Notes under the pieces: generated by a model | Seen by the model: only the letters and a program-made list of their open reading frames with translations | Databases searched by the model: none | What the model was told of the DNA's origin: nothing | Shown: piece after piece, positions 19,423 to 28,100 of the stretch | How positions within the stretch are numbered: position 1 is the first letter of the stretch | How the letters are laid out: every line of letters begins with the position of its first letter | Assembly (NCBI GenBank): GCA_022616615.1 | Contig: JAKEER010000585.1 | Coordinates: forward strand, 1-46,164 | DNA length: 46,164 nt | Reading direction: 5' to 3' | From: Acidobacteriota bacterium | Lineage (GTDB): Bacteria; Acidobacteriota; Terriglobia; Versatilivoradales; Versatilivoraceae | Translations under genes and position numbers: made by a program

Positions 19423-21888
19423 ATGAATCGGGTACCACCTGCTCCTCTAGCACGAATCGCGGTCTCTCTGCTTCTAGGCCTTGCTGTCATTGCTGAGTCT
19501 CGCGAGGAAGGTCAGCAGCCCGAGAACAATGAGCCTCGTGCCCCGACCCAGGTAAGAAAGATTGAGAAAGACCTCTTTGAGCGGACCAAGCATCCAATAA
19601 AACAGCTCGACCTCGACCTCATCATGCTGGGGCCGGACTTTTCCGGAACTGCTCCGAGTGAAGTCAGCTGGGCCGGGGACAACTCGAGGTTGTGGTTTCG
19701 CTGGAAGAAACCTGGCGAGAAGGAACCAGGCATCTTCGAAGTTCCTCGAACGGGAGGCGCCCCCCGGCGATTGACCAAAGACGAGGAAGCCGCTGCGCCG
19801 CCATCCGCAGCCGATCGCGAGCTTGCAGGCCGCTGGGCGGTTTATGCCTTCGAAGGCGACATCTACCTGCTTGACACTCATTCGGGAAAATTCAGAAAGA
19901 TTACCGAGACACCAGAATCCGAAAGCGATCCTGCTTTTACTGGCGATGAAAAGAAGATTGTTTTCCGAAGGGGCGACAACCTCTTTCTCATCTCTCTTGC
20001 CGGAGAGTCATCGCTTCGGCAGTTGACGGACATCCGTCCAGGCAAAGACCCCGAGCTTGAAAAGGAGAAAAAAGAGAAGGAGGGCCAGCGCCGGTTCCTA
20101 AAAGACCAGCAAGAGGAGTTGTTTGCTGTCCTGGAAAAAAAGGCCCGGAAGCAGAAGGAAGAGGAGGAGCGCAAGAAGGCGAGTCGTCCCCAGCCACTGT
20201 TCATTGGTGATAAGAAGGTCGAGAGGCTGTCCTTGTCGGCTGACGAGCAATTTGCCGCTGTCGAGCTCGCTGAAGAACCCAAAGATCAGCAGGTCCCTCG
20301 GGTACCTGACTACGTGACGCTTTCCGGATTCACTGCCGAGCTGAAAGCCCGGGTCAAAGTAGGCGATCTTCCGAAACGCTACGCGTTGACCCTTTTGAAT
20401 CTGGCGACGAGCCAGGCGATCGAGTTGAAGCTCCCAAATTCCGAACCTTCTCAGCAGCCTTCCGATCCCCAGCCGGACGATGATGCGAAGAAGGCAAAAT
20501 CCCCAGACGTTTTCAACCCCGTTTGGTCGAAGAAGGGTCATCGTCTTCTCGTCACGATGCGGGCTCCCAATAACAAAGATCAGTGGTTGGCGGGTATTGA
20601 CGCGGAAACAAGCGAGACGCGAATACTGAATCACGAACACGATGACGCATGGGTTCTCAACGACGACGATGCTCCATCGCTGAGCCTGTTGGAATCCGGT
20701 TTCCTCGAAGAGAGCCGTCAGGTATGGTTTCTCTCGGAGCGCACCGGCTTTCGCCACCTCTATAAGATGCCGTGGGACGGCGGACCCGCCAAGGCCCAAA
20801 CGGAGGGAAAGTTTGAAGTTTGGAATACCAGGCTGTCGAAAGATGAGGGCACGTTTTATTTCCAATCAAACCAGGACGGGCCCGAGGTCATGCAGTTCTA
20901 CGCCCTGGCTGCAGCCGGCGGAGCACCGCAGAAGCTAACCTCCGAGATTGGAAACCATCAGGTGACGCTCTCACCAGACGAAAGCTTCCTTGCAGATGTT
21001 TATTCTTTCAGCAATAAACCCTGGGAACTCTATGTCCAGCCGCGCCAAGCGCCTGGGCAACGCCTGGCGCTGACAGACAGTCCCGCGGCTGCGTTCAAAA
21101 CTTACTCATGGATCGAACCCAAACTGATCAAAGTTCGCGCCCGCGACGGCGTGGACGTACCTGCCCGGCTTTACGTTCCTCCCAAACCGCACCTTTCCAA
21201 ACCAGCGGTCATCTTCGTTCATGGAGCCGGCTATTTGCAGAATGTTCATCGCTGGTGGTCGGAGTACTTTCGCGAGTACATGTTCCATCACTTTCTACTG
21301 GAGCATGGTTACACCATTCTCGACTTGGACTATCGGGGCAGCGCCGGCTATGGGCGGAACTGGAGGACAGCCATCTACCGGCACATGGGAGGCAAGGATC
21401 TCACGGATCAGATCGACGCAGCGGATTACCTCATTAAACAGCATGGCGCCAAAGCGGAGCGCATTGGTATTTACGGCGGCAGTTATGGCGGCTTTGTTAC
21501 GCTGATGGCGCTATTCACGGCGCCCAAGAGTTTCGGCGCCGGCGCTGCCCTGCGCCCGGTGGCCGACTGGGCGCATTACAATCATCCTTACACTTCCAAT
21601 ATCCTGAACCAGCCGCAAGAAGACGAAGAAGCGTTTCGACGCAGTTCTCCAATCTATTTTGCCGAAGGGCTGGAAGACCCGCTGCTGATCTGCCACGGCA
21701 TCGTTGATGTTAATGTCCACGTCCAGGACACGATCCGGCTCGCGCAGCGCCTGATTGAATTGCGCAAGCCAAACTTTGAACTGATGCTCTATCCAGTGGA
21801 GGATCACGCCTTCAAAGAAGCCAGCAGTTGGGCGGACGCGTACAAGCGGATCTTCAGGCTGTTCGAACAAAGCTTGAAAAGCAGGTAG
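19423..21888 (+). CDS. Prolyl oligopeptidase family (S9) serine peptidase
   Basis: Exported peptidase of the DPP-IV/acylaminoacyl-peptidase type. A hydrophobic N-terminal segment (LARIAVSLLLGLAVIAE) acts as signal peptide. A beta-propeller with PD40-like repeats follows (DNSRLWFRWKK, DEKKIVFRRGDN), interrupted near residues 206-255 by a highly charged, Lys/Glu-rich coiled-coil insertion. The C-terminal alpha/beta hydrolase domain carries the triad Ser687 (GGSYGG), Asp762 (DVNVHVQD) and His795 (VEDHAF). 821 residues is on the long side for the family. ATG 19423 has only a weak purine-rich stretch upstream (AAGAATAAGAA). It probably degrades peptides in the periplasm. It is monocistronic, with a perfect inverted repeat directly downstream that may end the transcript. 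Confidence 0.93.
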   Translation: MNRVPPAPLARIAVSLLLGLAVIAESREEGQQPENNEPRAPTQVRKIEKDLFERTKHPIKQLDLDLIMLGPDFSGTAPSEVSWAGDNSRLWFRWKKPGEKEPGIFEVPRTGGAPRRLTKDEEAAAPPSAADRELAGRWAVYAFEGDIYLLDTHSGKFRKITETPESESDPAFTGDEKKIVFRRGDNLFLISLAGESSLRQLTDIRPGKDPELEKEKKEKEGQRRFLKDQQEELFAVLEKKARKQKEEEERKKASRPQPLFIGDKKVERLSLSADEQFAAVELAEEPKDQQVPRVPDYVTLSGFTAELKARVKVGDLPKRYALTLLNLATSQAIELKLPNSEPSQQPSDPQPDDDAKKAKSPDVFNPVWSKKGHRLLVTMRAPNNKDQWLAGIDAETSETRILNHEHDDAWVLNDDDAPSLSLLESGFLEESRQVWFLSERTGFRHLYKMPWDGGPAKAQTEGKFEVWNTRLSKDEGTFYFQSNQDGPEVMQFYALAAAGGAPQKLTSEIGNHQVTLSPDESFLADVYSFSNKPWELYVQPRQAPGQRLALTDSPAAAFKTYSWIEPKLIKVRARDGVDVPARLYVPPKPHLSKPAVIFVHGAGYLQNVHRWWSEYFREYMFHHFLLEHGYTILDLDYRGSAGYGRNWRTAIYRHMGGKDLTDQIDAADYLIKQHGAKAERIGIYGGSYGGFVTLMALFTAPKSFGAGAALRPVADWAHYNHPYTSNILNQPQEDEEAFRRSSPIYFAEGLEDPLLICHGIVDVNVHVQDTIRLAQRLIELRKPNFELMLYPVEDHAFKEASSWADAYKRIFRLFEQSLKSR

Positions 21889-21915
21889 GAGGAGGGGCCA
21901 AAGGTCAGAGAACTG

Positions 21916-21982
21916 GCGGAATTCGCCAGAATTCCGGCGGAGCCAAATCCCGCGGGATGGCCGGAATTCTGGCGAATTCCGC
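21916..21982. repeat. Perfect 23-bp inverted repeat downstream of the S9 peptidase
   Basis: Arms 21916-21938 (GCGGAATTCGCCAGAATTCC plus GGC) and 21960-21982 are exact reverse complements around a 21-nt loop that itself contains CCCGCGGG. It lies 27 nt after the S9 stop codon. There is no T run, so it is more likely a repeat element than an ordinary terminator, though it could stabilise the mRNA 3' end. Confidence 0.85.
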
Positions 21983-22141
21983 TACCCTAGGCGCGGAGGC
22001 CAAGTCAGTAACCCGCGCGTCAGCAAGAGCTAAATTGCGATTCAATCACTTTCGGGACTTTGACGGGCGCCTGCACCAATCGTGGCTACCTCTTGAGTCC
22101 GATGATACAATCCTGTTGCCTCTCGAAGGTCGATTCTGATC

Positions 22142-22735
22142 ATGTCCAGCCATCCCAAGTTTCGCGTAACACCCGAGCAGTACCTTGCGCTCGACCGGAA
22201 GGCCGAAGGCAAGAGTGAGTACTATGACGGTGAGCTGTTTCTGATGACCGGCGCCAGCCGCCGACATAACCTCATTGTGTTGAACGTCGGGAGTGAGCTT
22301 CGCGCCCAGCTTAAGTCCCGGCAGTGTGAAGTGTATCCAAGCGACATGCGGGTCCGAATTCCCAATCACACTCGGTATGTCTATCCAGATATCTCTGTGG
22401 TGTGTGCAACACCGAACTTTGAAGACGATCAGGATGACATTCTGCTGAATCCAACCGTGGTGATCGAAGTGCTCTCGGCCTCGACCGAAGCCTACGATCG
22501 AGGCCGGAAGTTCGACGATTACCGCCGCATCCCGTCCCTGCAGGAGTATCTGCTCATTGCGCAAGACGAACGCCGAGCGCTTCTGAACAGCCGCCGTCTT
22601 GACGGACAATGGCTGCTTTCCGAAGCATCCCAGCCAGACGATATCATTGATCTTGTCTCGATCTCTTGCCGCCTTTCCTTCACCGAAATTTACAGCAAAG
22701 TAAATGTGAATCAGCCATCGCCGGACAATGAGTAG
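22142..22735 (+). CDS. Uma2 family (DUF820) endonuclease-like protein
   Basis: Second Uma2/DUF820 protein in the window, 197 residues. It shows the family pattern: VTPEQYLALDRKAEGKSEYY, DGELFLMTGAS, a central YPDISVVC (Asp), VVIEVLSASTEAYDRGRKF with the catalytic Glu and Lys context, and YRRIPSLQEYLLI. It is only distantly similar to the copy at 3074, so it is not a recent duplication. GAAGG lies about 12 nt before the ATG. The biological role of these nuclease-fold proteins is not established. It ends 15 bp before the convergent gene at 22751 with no obvious terminator. Confidence 0.92.
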   Translation: MSSHPKFRVTPEQYLALDRKAEGKSEYYDGELFLMTGASRRHNLIVLNVGSELRAQLKSRQCEVYPSDMRVRIPNHTRYVYPDISVVCATPNFEDDQDDILLNPTVVIEVLSASTEAYDRGRKFDDYRRIPSLQEYLLIAQDERRALLNSRRLDGQWLLSEASQPDDIIDLVSISCRLSFTEIYSKVNVNQPSPDNE

Positions 22736-22750
22736 CCTCTGCCGTGGTGC

Positions 22751-23935
22751 TTACATCTTCTTGAAGGTAATCCCCGGCCTGATCATTTCTGCGGTCGTGA
22801 GTCCCATCCAGGCCGTCGAGATGGGATGAAGAAGCACGCCGAAGGATTGGGCATGGACTGGGTTTGACAGGTTCTGCCAAAACTTGTCGAGCGATTGCGG
22901 AATGGTTTCGTCTCCTTTGAAACTCAAGTAATGCCAGGCCAGCAGTGTGGCTACGCCTGAGGAGCCTCGGCGGTCAGCGCCCTCGCCCCAGAGTCCGCTC
23001 TCTTCCTGGATGCGCATCACCCGGCGGACCGTATTGTCTAACTCACGCCCTAAGCGCTGATTGAAAGAGGCATCGTCCAACAGGTAATAAACCGACTGGA
23101 TCGCTTCCCCGCACAACGCTAGGGTGGTGAATGGGTCTGCCTCCGACTCTGCACCATCAATGAAGTTTGGCATCTCTCCAGTCGGGCGCCGAGACTTCAG
23201 AATCCACTCGACGGCCTGCACCGCAGCATCCCGATGTTGCCGTTCGCGCGACAGGGCGTAAAGCTGGGCAAGAAAGGCCGCACCCGCTGCTGTGGATGCT
23301 GTTGAAGGCTTAAGTGACGCCACGTCCTTCTTGAATCCGCCTCCAATCGCACCGTCGCTTCCCCCCTGCAGCAGCCAACCTGCAACAGATGGACGCTGAC
23401 CTGTCTCAGCCCTCACGCCTTCCAATAGAAACCGGCCATAGCGTTCCAGCGCCTGTCGGTAGCTCTTTCTTCGACTTCCATCGGCATAAGCATGTCCGCG
23501 CGCCAGGGCCACAGCCGCCATGCTGTTTTCGCTAAGATCGACATCTGGACCTTCCCCGGTGGACCAGCAGCCCCCTTCGCTTCCAAGGGAAGTTGAAACC
23601 CGTTGCTGCCGCGCTGCAAACGCATCGCACCAGCGTAAGGCTTCTTCCATACACTTCGTGTTGTTCTTCGTCAGTTCCGAGCCTGCCAGCAACACGCGCG
23701 CCAGGTTGCCTTGGAGAGATCGCGGATTGTTTGCCACGGACTGAATCTTTCCATCACGGGACGCCTGCTCTCGGGCCAGTATCCATTGACAGATGTCGTC
23801 CAGGTAAACCCTGAGCTGTTTCTTGGCAGTTTTGTCGAAGATCTTGGCGGGAAACAATGCCCTGGTAGGCAGAAGCGCGATGAGCAATGAAATGAGAGCA
23901 AGCGGAATGGCACGTTTCTTCACGAGGGTCTCCAT
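22751..23935 (-). CDS. Secreted alpha-helical (toroid-like) protein of unknown function
   Basis: 394 residues. The N-terminus (KKRAIPLALISLLIALLPTRA) is a signal peptide. The rest is mostly helical, with repeated segments that end in aromatic or Gly-rich turns (EGGCWSTGEGPDVD, VAGWLLQGGSDGAIGGGF, EESGLWGEGADRRGSSGVA). This pattern resembles an alpha/alpha barrel such as those of unsaturated glycosyl hydrolases, pectate lyases or terpene-cyclase-like proteins. I cannot assign a family or a catalytic residue with confidence. It lies downstream of the glycosidase-like gene at 24077 on the same strand, separated by a perfect 28-bp inverted repeat, so the two may act on the same polymer. Confidence 0.8.
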   Translation of the reverse strand: METLVKKRAIPLALISLLIALLPTRALFPAKIFDKTAKKQLRVYLDDICQWILAREQASRDGKIQSVANNPRSLQGNLARVLLAGSELTKNNTKCMEEALRWCDAFAARQQRVSTSLGSEGGCWSTGEGPDVDLSENSMAAVALARGHAYADGSRRKSYRQALERYGRFLLEGVRAETGQRPSVAGWLLQGGSDGAIGGGFKKDVASLKPSTASTAAGAAFLAQLYALSRERQHRDAAVQAVEWILKSRRPTGEMPNFIDGAESEADPFTTLALCGEAIQSVYYLLDDASFNQRLGRELDNTVRRVMRIQEESGLWGEGADRRGSSGVATLLAWHYLSFKGDETIPQSLDKFWQNLSNPVHAQSFGVLLHPISTAWMGLTTAEMIRPGITFKKM

Positions 23936-23951
23936 CAGTTAGCTGAGCCAC

Positions 23952-24076
23952 CCCTGGGAGCGCGGGCGTCCCGCCCGCACAGGTGTTGATTCCAATGACG
24001 AGGATGCGGGAATTGCTCAAACAGCCGTTCTGGCCTCCCCTCCTTCGTTGCGGGCGGGACGCCCGCGCTCCCAGGG
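23952..24076. repeat. Perfect 28-bp inverted repeat (GGGCGGGACGCCCGC type)
   Basis: Arms 23952-23979 (CCCTGGGAGCGCGGGCGTCC and onward) and 24049-24076 are exact reverse complements around a 69-nt spacer. It fills the gap between two minus-strand genes; the right arm ends at the stop codon of the upstream gene. A shorter relative (CACGGGCGGGACGCCCGTG) lies at 46096. Confidence 0.85.
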
Positions 24077-25900
24077 TTACTTCTTCAGTTTTTCGACATA
24101 CTGAATCAGCCGGTTCCAACGCTCCTTCCCGCTGCGGTCTGATACTTCGGCCGCCTGCCGGGCCAAACGAAGAGCCTCATCATAGTTTGCGGGTAGCATG
24201 CCTGTTTCGTCTTCCAACAACTGGACGATCTTCATGAGTCTCCGGGCAGGCTCCTCGCCTCCATAAAGACGCGACACCCTGAAACGGAAGAATTCATCGA
24301 GATCGGCCGCCGGGTTGAAAGCGAGCTCGGAAAAGATCAGGTAGCTGAGCTCAATGTTTGGCCTGTCAGGCGAGAGTTCGCCGTACATCGCCAACCCCTC
24401 GAGATTGCTCGAGATTGCCTGATGCGCGACTGCTTCGACTCGCTTCCAGTAGAGCTCATGCTGCGACTTTGCAGCAGCAGTACCCCAACGCAATAGCCCG
24501 AGGCCATGTTTGCCGGGCGCTTTGAACGGGGACGGCCAGCTTCCTGCCTTAAGCATCGGTTCCAGCTCCCACTGAGCCAGGGCAAACTCGGGTATCCTTT
24601 GAATGAACTCCGGAGGAAAGGCTGCAGCTCCCTGCCCGACCGGCATCGCGCCTCGGGCTGAAGTCTGGATCGATTCGACGTCAAAGCCGGTGCCGGTGAG
24701 ATAGGAAACCCAGCTCTTCGGGTCCAGCTTACGGACCTCCTCGGCGACGAATCCCGTGAGGCGAGCCAGATCTTTGGAGTAGTCCGGATCGTTTCCGCCC
24801 ATCGCCTGCCGCGCCTTTTTGCAGTCCTCGGAATGGCAGACAAAGGATGGTCCCAGTTCCAAGCTGATGCCGCCGATGCGGAAATTCTGATACAGCCATT
24901 GCAACCCCTCGCGGTACCACTGCCGATTCTGCGGCTTCTCCAGGCAGAGAGTTCCATCAAGGAAGTTACCGGCCCTGTCTACGGCGCGCAATTCTGGATG
25001 GGCCTTAGTCCAGGCATTGAAGTTGAACGCATGATCTCCTTCCGAAAAGATGCCTCCGTAGCCCGTCACTCCAATTCCCGGCAGAATCCGCACACCGCGC
25101 TCTGCTGCATAGCGGCAAAGTTCCTGGGCTGCAGCAACTCCGCCATGCGAGTCGCGGAGAAAACCCCAAAGCGTCAAGCCATTCAGCCGGCGCTCGCTCA
25201 TGACGTCAACGGTCTTTTTCAGATCCCGAAGATAGGCGTCGGGGGTGTTCCGATAAGGATCCGGCTTTGCGGGATCTGCGGACTCTGAACCAGAGCCGCT
25301 GCCAGCACCCGCAAGTTCCCAGTTTGTCCGGTAGTCCCAGTTGCGGAACCAGCGGTACTTGAGCTGAGCGCGTTCCGCGAGGTTGAGCTCGTTGAGCAGC
25401 ACTCGCCCCATTTCGACGCGCAGGTAATAATTCTTCAAATCGTGAGTCGCGTAAAGCGTTCCAAGCCGGTCTTTGCCTGTGACAAAGACCGTCGTTTTGC
25501 CCTCCTTGCGAAAGGTTTTCAGAAGAAAGCTGCCTTCCGTGAGGGCGTCCCAGTTCAGGCTGTAGCCTAGCGACTTGAACGTCTTGGCGCTGGGAGGGTT
25601 TGCTTCAAAGTTTCCAACGTAAATCACGAGATCGTCGTTGCGCGGCTTGCTGCCTTTGGCCGGAATTGTCTTGATGCCTTTCAGGTGGGGCTTCAGAAAC
25701 TCCAACAGCAGGTTGGCAGCAAATTCGTCTTCTTCGCCGTAGACGATAGAAGCCGTGATGCCGTAGAGCTCCACCAAGCCCATCACACGAGCGTTCTCTT
25801 TCTTCTGTGCCAGCAAGAGTGGCGCGGCCAACGCAAGCAAAATCAAAGCTCGAAAGGCCAATGCACGTTGATATGAAAGAATGTCAGGTTTCAAAAACAT
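24077..25900 (-). CDS. Secreted glycoside-hydrolase-like TIM-barrel protein
   Basis: 607 residues. After a signal peptide (FRALILLALAAPLLLAQ) comes an N-terminal domain like that of GH20/GH67 enzymes (VELYGITASIVYGEEDEFAA, then a nucleotide-like beta-alpha segment, VFVTGKDRLGTLYATHDL). A barrel follows with segments such as RRLNGLTLWGFL, GVRILPGIGVTGYGG, GISLELGPSF and GLAMYGELSPDRPNIE. Glu in ISLELG or in MYGELS would be candidate catalytic residues. A Ser-Gly-rich linker (GAGSGSGSESAD) occurs near residue 200. I cannot assign a GH family. A longer reading to 25975 is rejected because it runs through a terminator; AAGGG lies 8 nt before the ATG at 25900. Confidence 0.82.
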   Translation of the reverse strand: MFLKPDILSYQRALAFRALILLALAAPLLLAQKKENARVMGLVELYGITASIVYGEEDEFAANLLLEFLKPHLKGIKTIPAKGSKPRNDDLVIYVGNFEANPPSAKTFKSLGYSLNWDALTEGSFLLKTFRKEGKTTVFVTGKDRLGTLYATHDLKNYYLRVEMGRVLLNELNLAERAQLKYRWFRNWDYRTNWELAGAGSGSGSESADPAKPDPYRNTPDAYLRDLKKTVDVMSERRLNGLTLWGFLRDSHGGVAAAQELCRYAAERGVRILPGIGVTGYGGIFSEGDHAFNFNAWTKAHPELRAVDRAGNFLDGTLCLEKPQNRQWYREGLQWLYQNFRIGGISLELGPSFVCHSEDCKKARQAMGGNDPDYSKDLARLTGFVAEEVRKLDPKSWVSYLTGTGFDVESIQTSARGAMPVGQGAAAFPPEFIQRIPEFALAQWELEPMLKAGSWPSPFKAPGKHGLGLLRWGTAAAKSQHELYWKRVEAVAHQAISSNLEGLAMYGELSPDRPNIELSYLIFSELAFNPAADLDEFFRFRVSRLYGGEEPARRLMKIVQLLEDETGMLPANYDEALRLARQAAEVSDRSGKERWNRLIQYVEKLKK

Positions 25901-25961
25901 TACAGAAGCCCTTGGCACAGCCTCTTCTGCGGCGCAGGTCGCATTCACGCCAGACAACAAA

Positions 25962-25986
25962 AAAGCCTGGCTCATGACCAGGCTTT
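25962..25986 (-). terminator. Rho-independent terminator after the STAS gene
   Basis: 9-bp perfect stem (25962-25970 with 25978-25986, 7-nt loop), followed on the minus strand by TTTTTTGTTG. It lies 38 bp past the STAS stop codon and rules out an upstream start for the glycosidase-like gene. Confidence 0.85.
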
Positions 25987-26024
25987 CTCTTCGGCAATGA
26001 TCTCACGATCCGGACAGCCAGAAG

Positions 26025-26378
26025 CTATTTTTTCGCCGCAAAGCTCTTGGCTCCCTCCGTCTCATTCTCGTAGACATCAAAGACAGTGAGCAGCTTTGTG
26101 ACAAGCAGGATGTCCTTCACTCGTTGGCTCAAGTTCGAGAGCTTCATTTGCCCGCCTTGATTGCGGATGGTCGTGAATGATCCGACCAGCGCGCCTACTC
26201 CCGTACTATCGATATAAGAGACATTGGCAAGATTGATGAGGATGTTTTTGTTTCCCGCCTCGAGCAACTCCTTGATCTTCTCGCGCAGGGCACCCACTTC
26301 GTCGCCGATGACGATCTTGCCTTCAGGGCTCAGCACACAGACATCACCTGCATTCTTGGTTTGAAAAGAAACTGCCAT
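26025..26378 (-). CDS. STAS-domain anti-sigma factor antagonist
   Basis: 117 residues spanning a single STAS domain of the SpoIIAA/RsbV type. The phosphorylatable serine is Ser58 in YIDSTGVGAL, preceded by the ILINLANV strand. In this family an anti-sigma kinase phosphorylates the serine, and the dephosphorylated form sequesters that kinase. AGGGGGG on the minus strand lies 7-9 nt before the ATG. It stands alone: no kinase, phosphatase or sigma factor gene lies nearby, so its partner is unknown. It has its own terminator downstream. The 263 bp upstream hold no gene I can support. Confidence 0.93.
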   Translation of the reverse strand: MAVSFQTKNAGDVCVLSPEGKIVIGDEVGALREKIKELLEAGNKNILINLANVSYIDSTGVGALVGSFTTIRNQGGQMKLSNLSQRVKDILLVTKLLTVFDVYENETEGAKSFAAKK

Positions 26379-26641
26379 GTATTTTCCCCCCTGTCTTTCC
26401 GTGAAGTGTATTTACTGAAACTCTCCGACTTGCCAAAATTGTTTCCAAACTATAAAACATTCCACACCACAAGGCAAAATCTAAGGTGGCTCTACGACCG
26501 GTTCTTAGACGTAGATTCCAAAGAGCGCTTTTCCGCCTTTTCATCCGTCCACTGAAAATCAACCGCCTCCAACTGCGTTCATCTACGACATCCGGTCTGC
26601 GTCCACAAAACAGACGTAGTCTCCGCGGCCTTGTTCCTTCC

Positions 26642-27436
26642 TTATTCGCCAGCTTTCCAGGTGGAGAAGGTGACTTCGCCAAATCGCGAAGGCGTGTGGA
26701 ATGAGGGCTTTAGTGTTGGCGACCAGGCAATGTACTGTTCCAGGGGCTTGCGCTCGATGCGATAGAGGTTCAGACGCCATTTGTCTCCGTCTTTGGGTGG
26801 CAGGTTTGGGGCTGTCACAGCTTCTTTCAGCGGCAGCGACAGCTCAACAGTCCAGCCCTTGTCGCGGTCGGAGGAATTCTTGATCGTTCCATCAACCTTC
26901 ACTGCCCATTTGGCCGGAATATTGTAGCTTTCAAACGGAATTGGAACCACCGGCGTTAGTACGAAGAGATCGATAAACGTTCCCAGCGGGTTGACTTCCA
27001 GCTCGATGTAATTCTTTTCGTCGCCGTCGGGATCGACAAAGATTTCTACCACCTCCTCTTGCCACAGATGCTCGTCGCGCTTCGTCATCGTGGCTGAAAG
27101 GTCAGAATCGTCGCACTCGAAGGCAAAGTACAAGTTCTGCTCATCCCAGAGCATTTTCGCTTCGACGCGGCTTGGCGGAGAACCTGAGCCGTCGTTCAAG
27201 CGAAAAGGTCCCGTGCTCGCGGCCGCCCGCCAGGAAGGCTCATCGAACACGCCGTCGATCTTGATCGGTCCCAGGGTTCGCTTCACGGTGTAACGGCTGA
27301 TGCCCAAGTTGGCTGGGGCGGGCGCCGCTTGCCTCCGCCAGTGCACCATCACTCCGGCTGCCATCAGGAGCACGCTACAGACAAACAACACGCCCGACTT
27401 GTGTTTCCAGCTCATTTCCACTGCCTCGTTCATCAT
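26642..27436 (-). CDS. CBM9-like carbohydrate-binding protein, membrane-anchored
   Basis: 264 residues. An N-terminal hydrophobic helix (SGVLFVCSVLLMAAGVMVHW) followed by Arg residues is a signal or anchor. The rest matches the family-9 carbohydrate-binding fold seen in carbohydrate-binding family 9-like proteins: GPIKIDGVFDEPSWRAA, LWDEQNLYFAFEC, VVEIFVDPDGDEKNYIELEV and GWTVELSLPL. It lacks any catalytic domain. The start is uncertain. ATG 27436 overlaps the preceding stop as ATGA, a classic coupling signal, but the ATG at 27415 has GAGG 8 nt upstream and gives a better signal peptide. It is the second gene of an operon with the secreted protein at 27433. Confidence 0.87.
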   Translation of the reverse strand: MMNEAVEMSWKHKSGVLFVCSVLLMAAGVMVHWRRQAAPAPANLGISRYTVKRTLGPIKIDGVFDEPSWRAAASTGPFRLNDGSGSPPSRVEAKMLWDEQNLYFAFECDDSDLSATMTKRDEHLWQEEVVEIFVDPDGDEKNYIELEVNPLGTFIDLFVLTPVVPIPFESYNIPAKWAVKVDGTIKNSSDRDKGWTVELSLPLKEAVTAPNLPPKDGDKWRLNLYRIERKPLEQYIAWSPTLKPSFHTPSRFGEVTFSTWKAGE

Positions 27437-28008
27437 TTCTTTAGCACCATCCGATCCAGCAGCTTCCGGAAACGCTCCTTCTCAGCCGGACCGATCTGGG
27501 CATCGGCCATAGTTGCGGTGGCTTGGCCGCCGCTCACGGTAATCTTTTCCTTACGATAGACGTCTTGGGTCTTGCTGTCGCCCTGCTTCACATAGCCCAG
27601 TTCGCCAAAACCACTCTTGACCATCTTCTCGATGACAAAACCGTCGGTCGTCTTTGTGTCGAGTGTGACCTGGCGATTCCAATAATCGTCGTCCGAAATC
27701 GACCAGTTAAAGTAGGACAGAACGACTTCGACATCCTCTTCAGTCTTGTCCTGTTTGTACTTCTCCTTGGCGGTCAGCTTCGTGGCTTTTTTCTCATCCA
27801 GGGCTTGGTAAACCTGCACCATGAAGTCGTCCTTGGGCGCTTTGGGCACCTCCGCGTCTTTCTTTTCCTCCTGTGGCGGAGCCTGCTGTGCCTGCCCCTT
27901 GGCCTGATTTGGGAGAGCCGTGAAAGGAGGGCACAGGCTGACGATCCCGCACACCATAGCCCCGACAAGCACAAGCCTCCGCAAGCGATCCGATAGATGG
28001 TTGCTCAT
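27433..28008 (-). CDS. Secreted protein of unknown function
   Basis: 191 residues. The first 35 (RRLVLVGAMVCGIVSLCP) form a signal peptide. A Gln/Pro/Glu/Lys-rich linker (QAQQAPPQEEKKDAEVPKAP) and then a mixed charged domain follow (VQVYQALDEKKATKLTAKEK, VVLSYFNWSISDDDYWNRQV). I do not recognise the family. A strong AAGGAGG lies about 6 nt before the ATG, and a TTGCAG-16-TATAAT promoter lies 93 bp upstream. Its stop codon overlaps the ATG of the CBM9-like gene, so the two are co-translated and probably exported together. Confidence 0.85.
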   Translation of the reverse strand: MSNHLSDRLRRLVLVGAMVCGIVSLCPPFTALPNQAKGQAQQAPPQEEKKDAEVPKAPKDDFMVQVYQALDEKKATKLTAKEKYKQDKTEEDVEVVLSYFNWSISDDDYWNRQVTLDTKTTDGFVIEKMVKSGFGELGYVKQGDSKTQDVYRKEKITVSGGQATATMADAQIGPAEKERFRKLLDRMVLKK

Positions 28009-28100
28009 ACGGATACCTCCTTAACCGTGAAAAGACCCTTCCACTTTTTGCAATGGTAGACATGCCTGAAACTCAGGCGCAATGTAAAGTGATTGAGTGC

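Noticed and set aside
21828-22139. Long plus-strand ORF overlapping the S9 peptidase end
   Set aside because: It runs through the perfect inverted repeat in another frame and has no family features.
26396-26460. Sigma-54-like TGG-N8-TTGG upstream of the STAS gene
   Set aside because: The -12 element has GG instead of GC, so it misses the essential dinucleotide.
26379-26682. Minus-strand ORF upstream of the STAS gene, and GATGAACGCAGTTGGAGGCG-like bases
   Set aside because: Composition is Arg-rich and biased, typical of a chance frame. The bases resemble a degenerate dispersed repeat too weakly to annotate.
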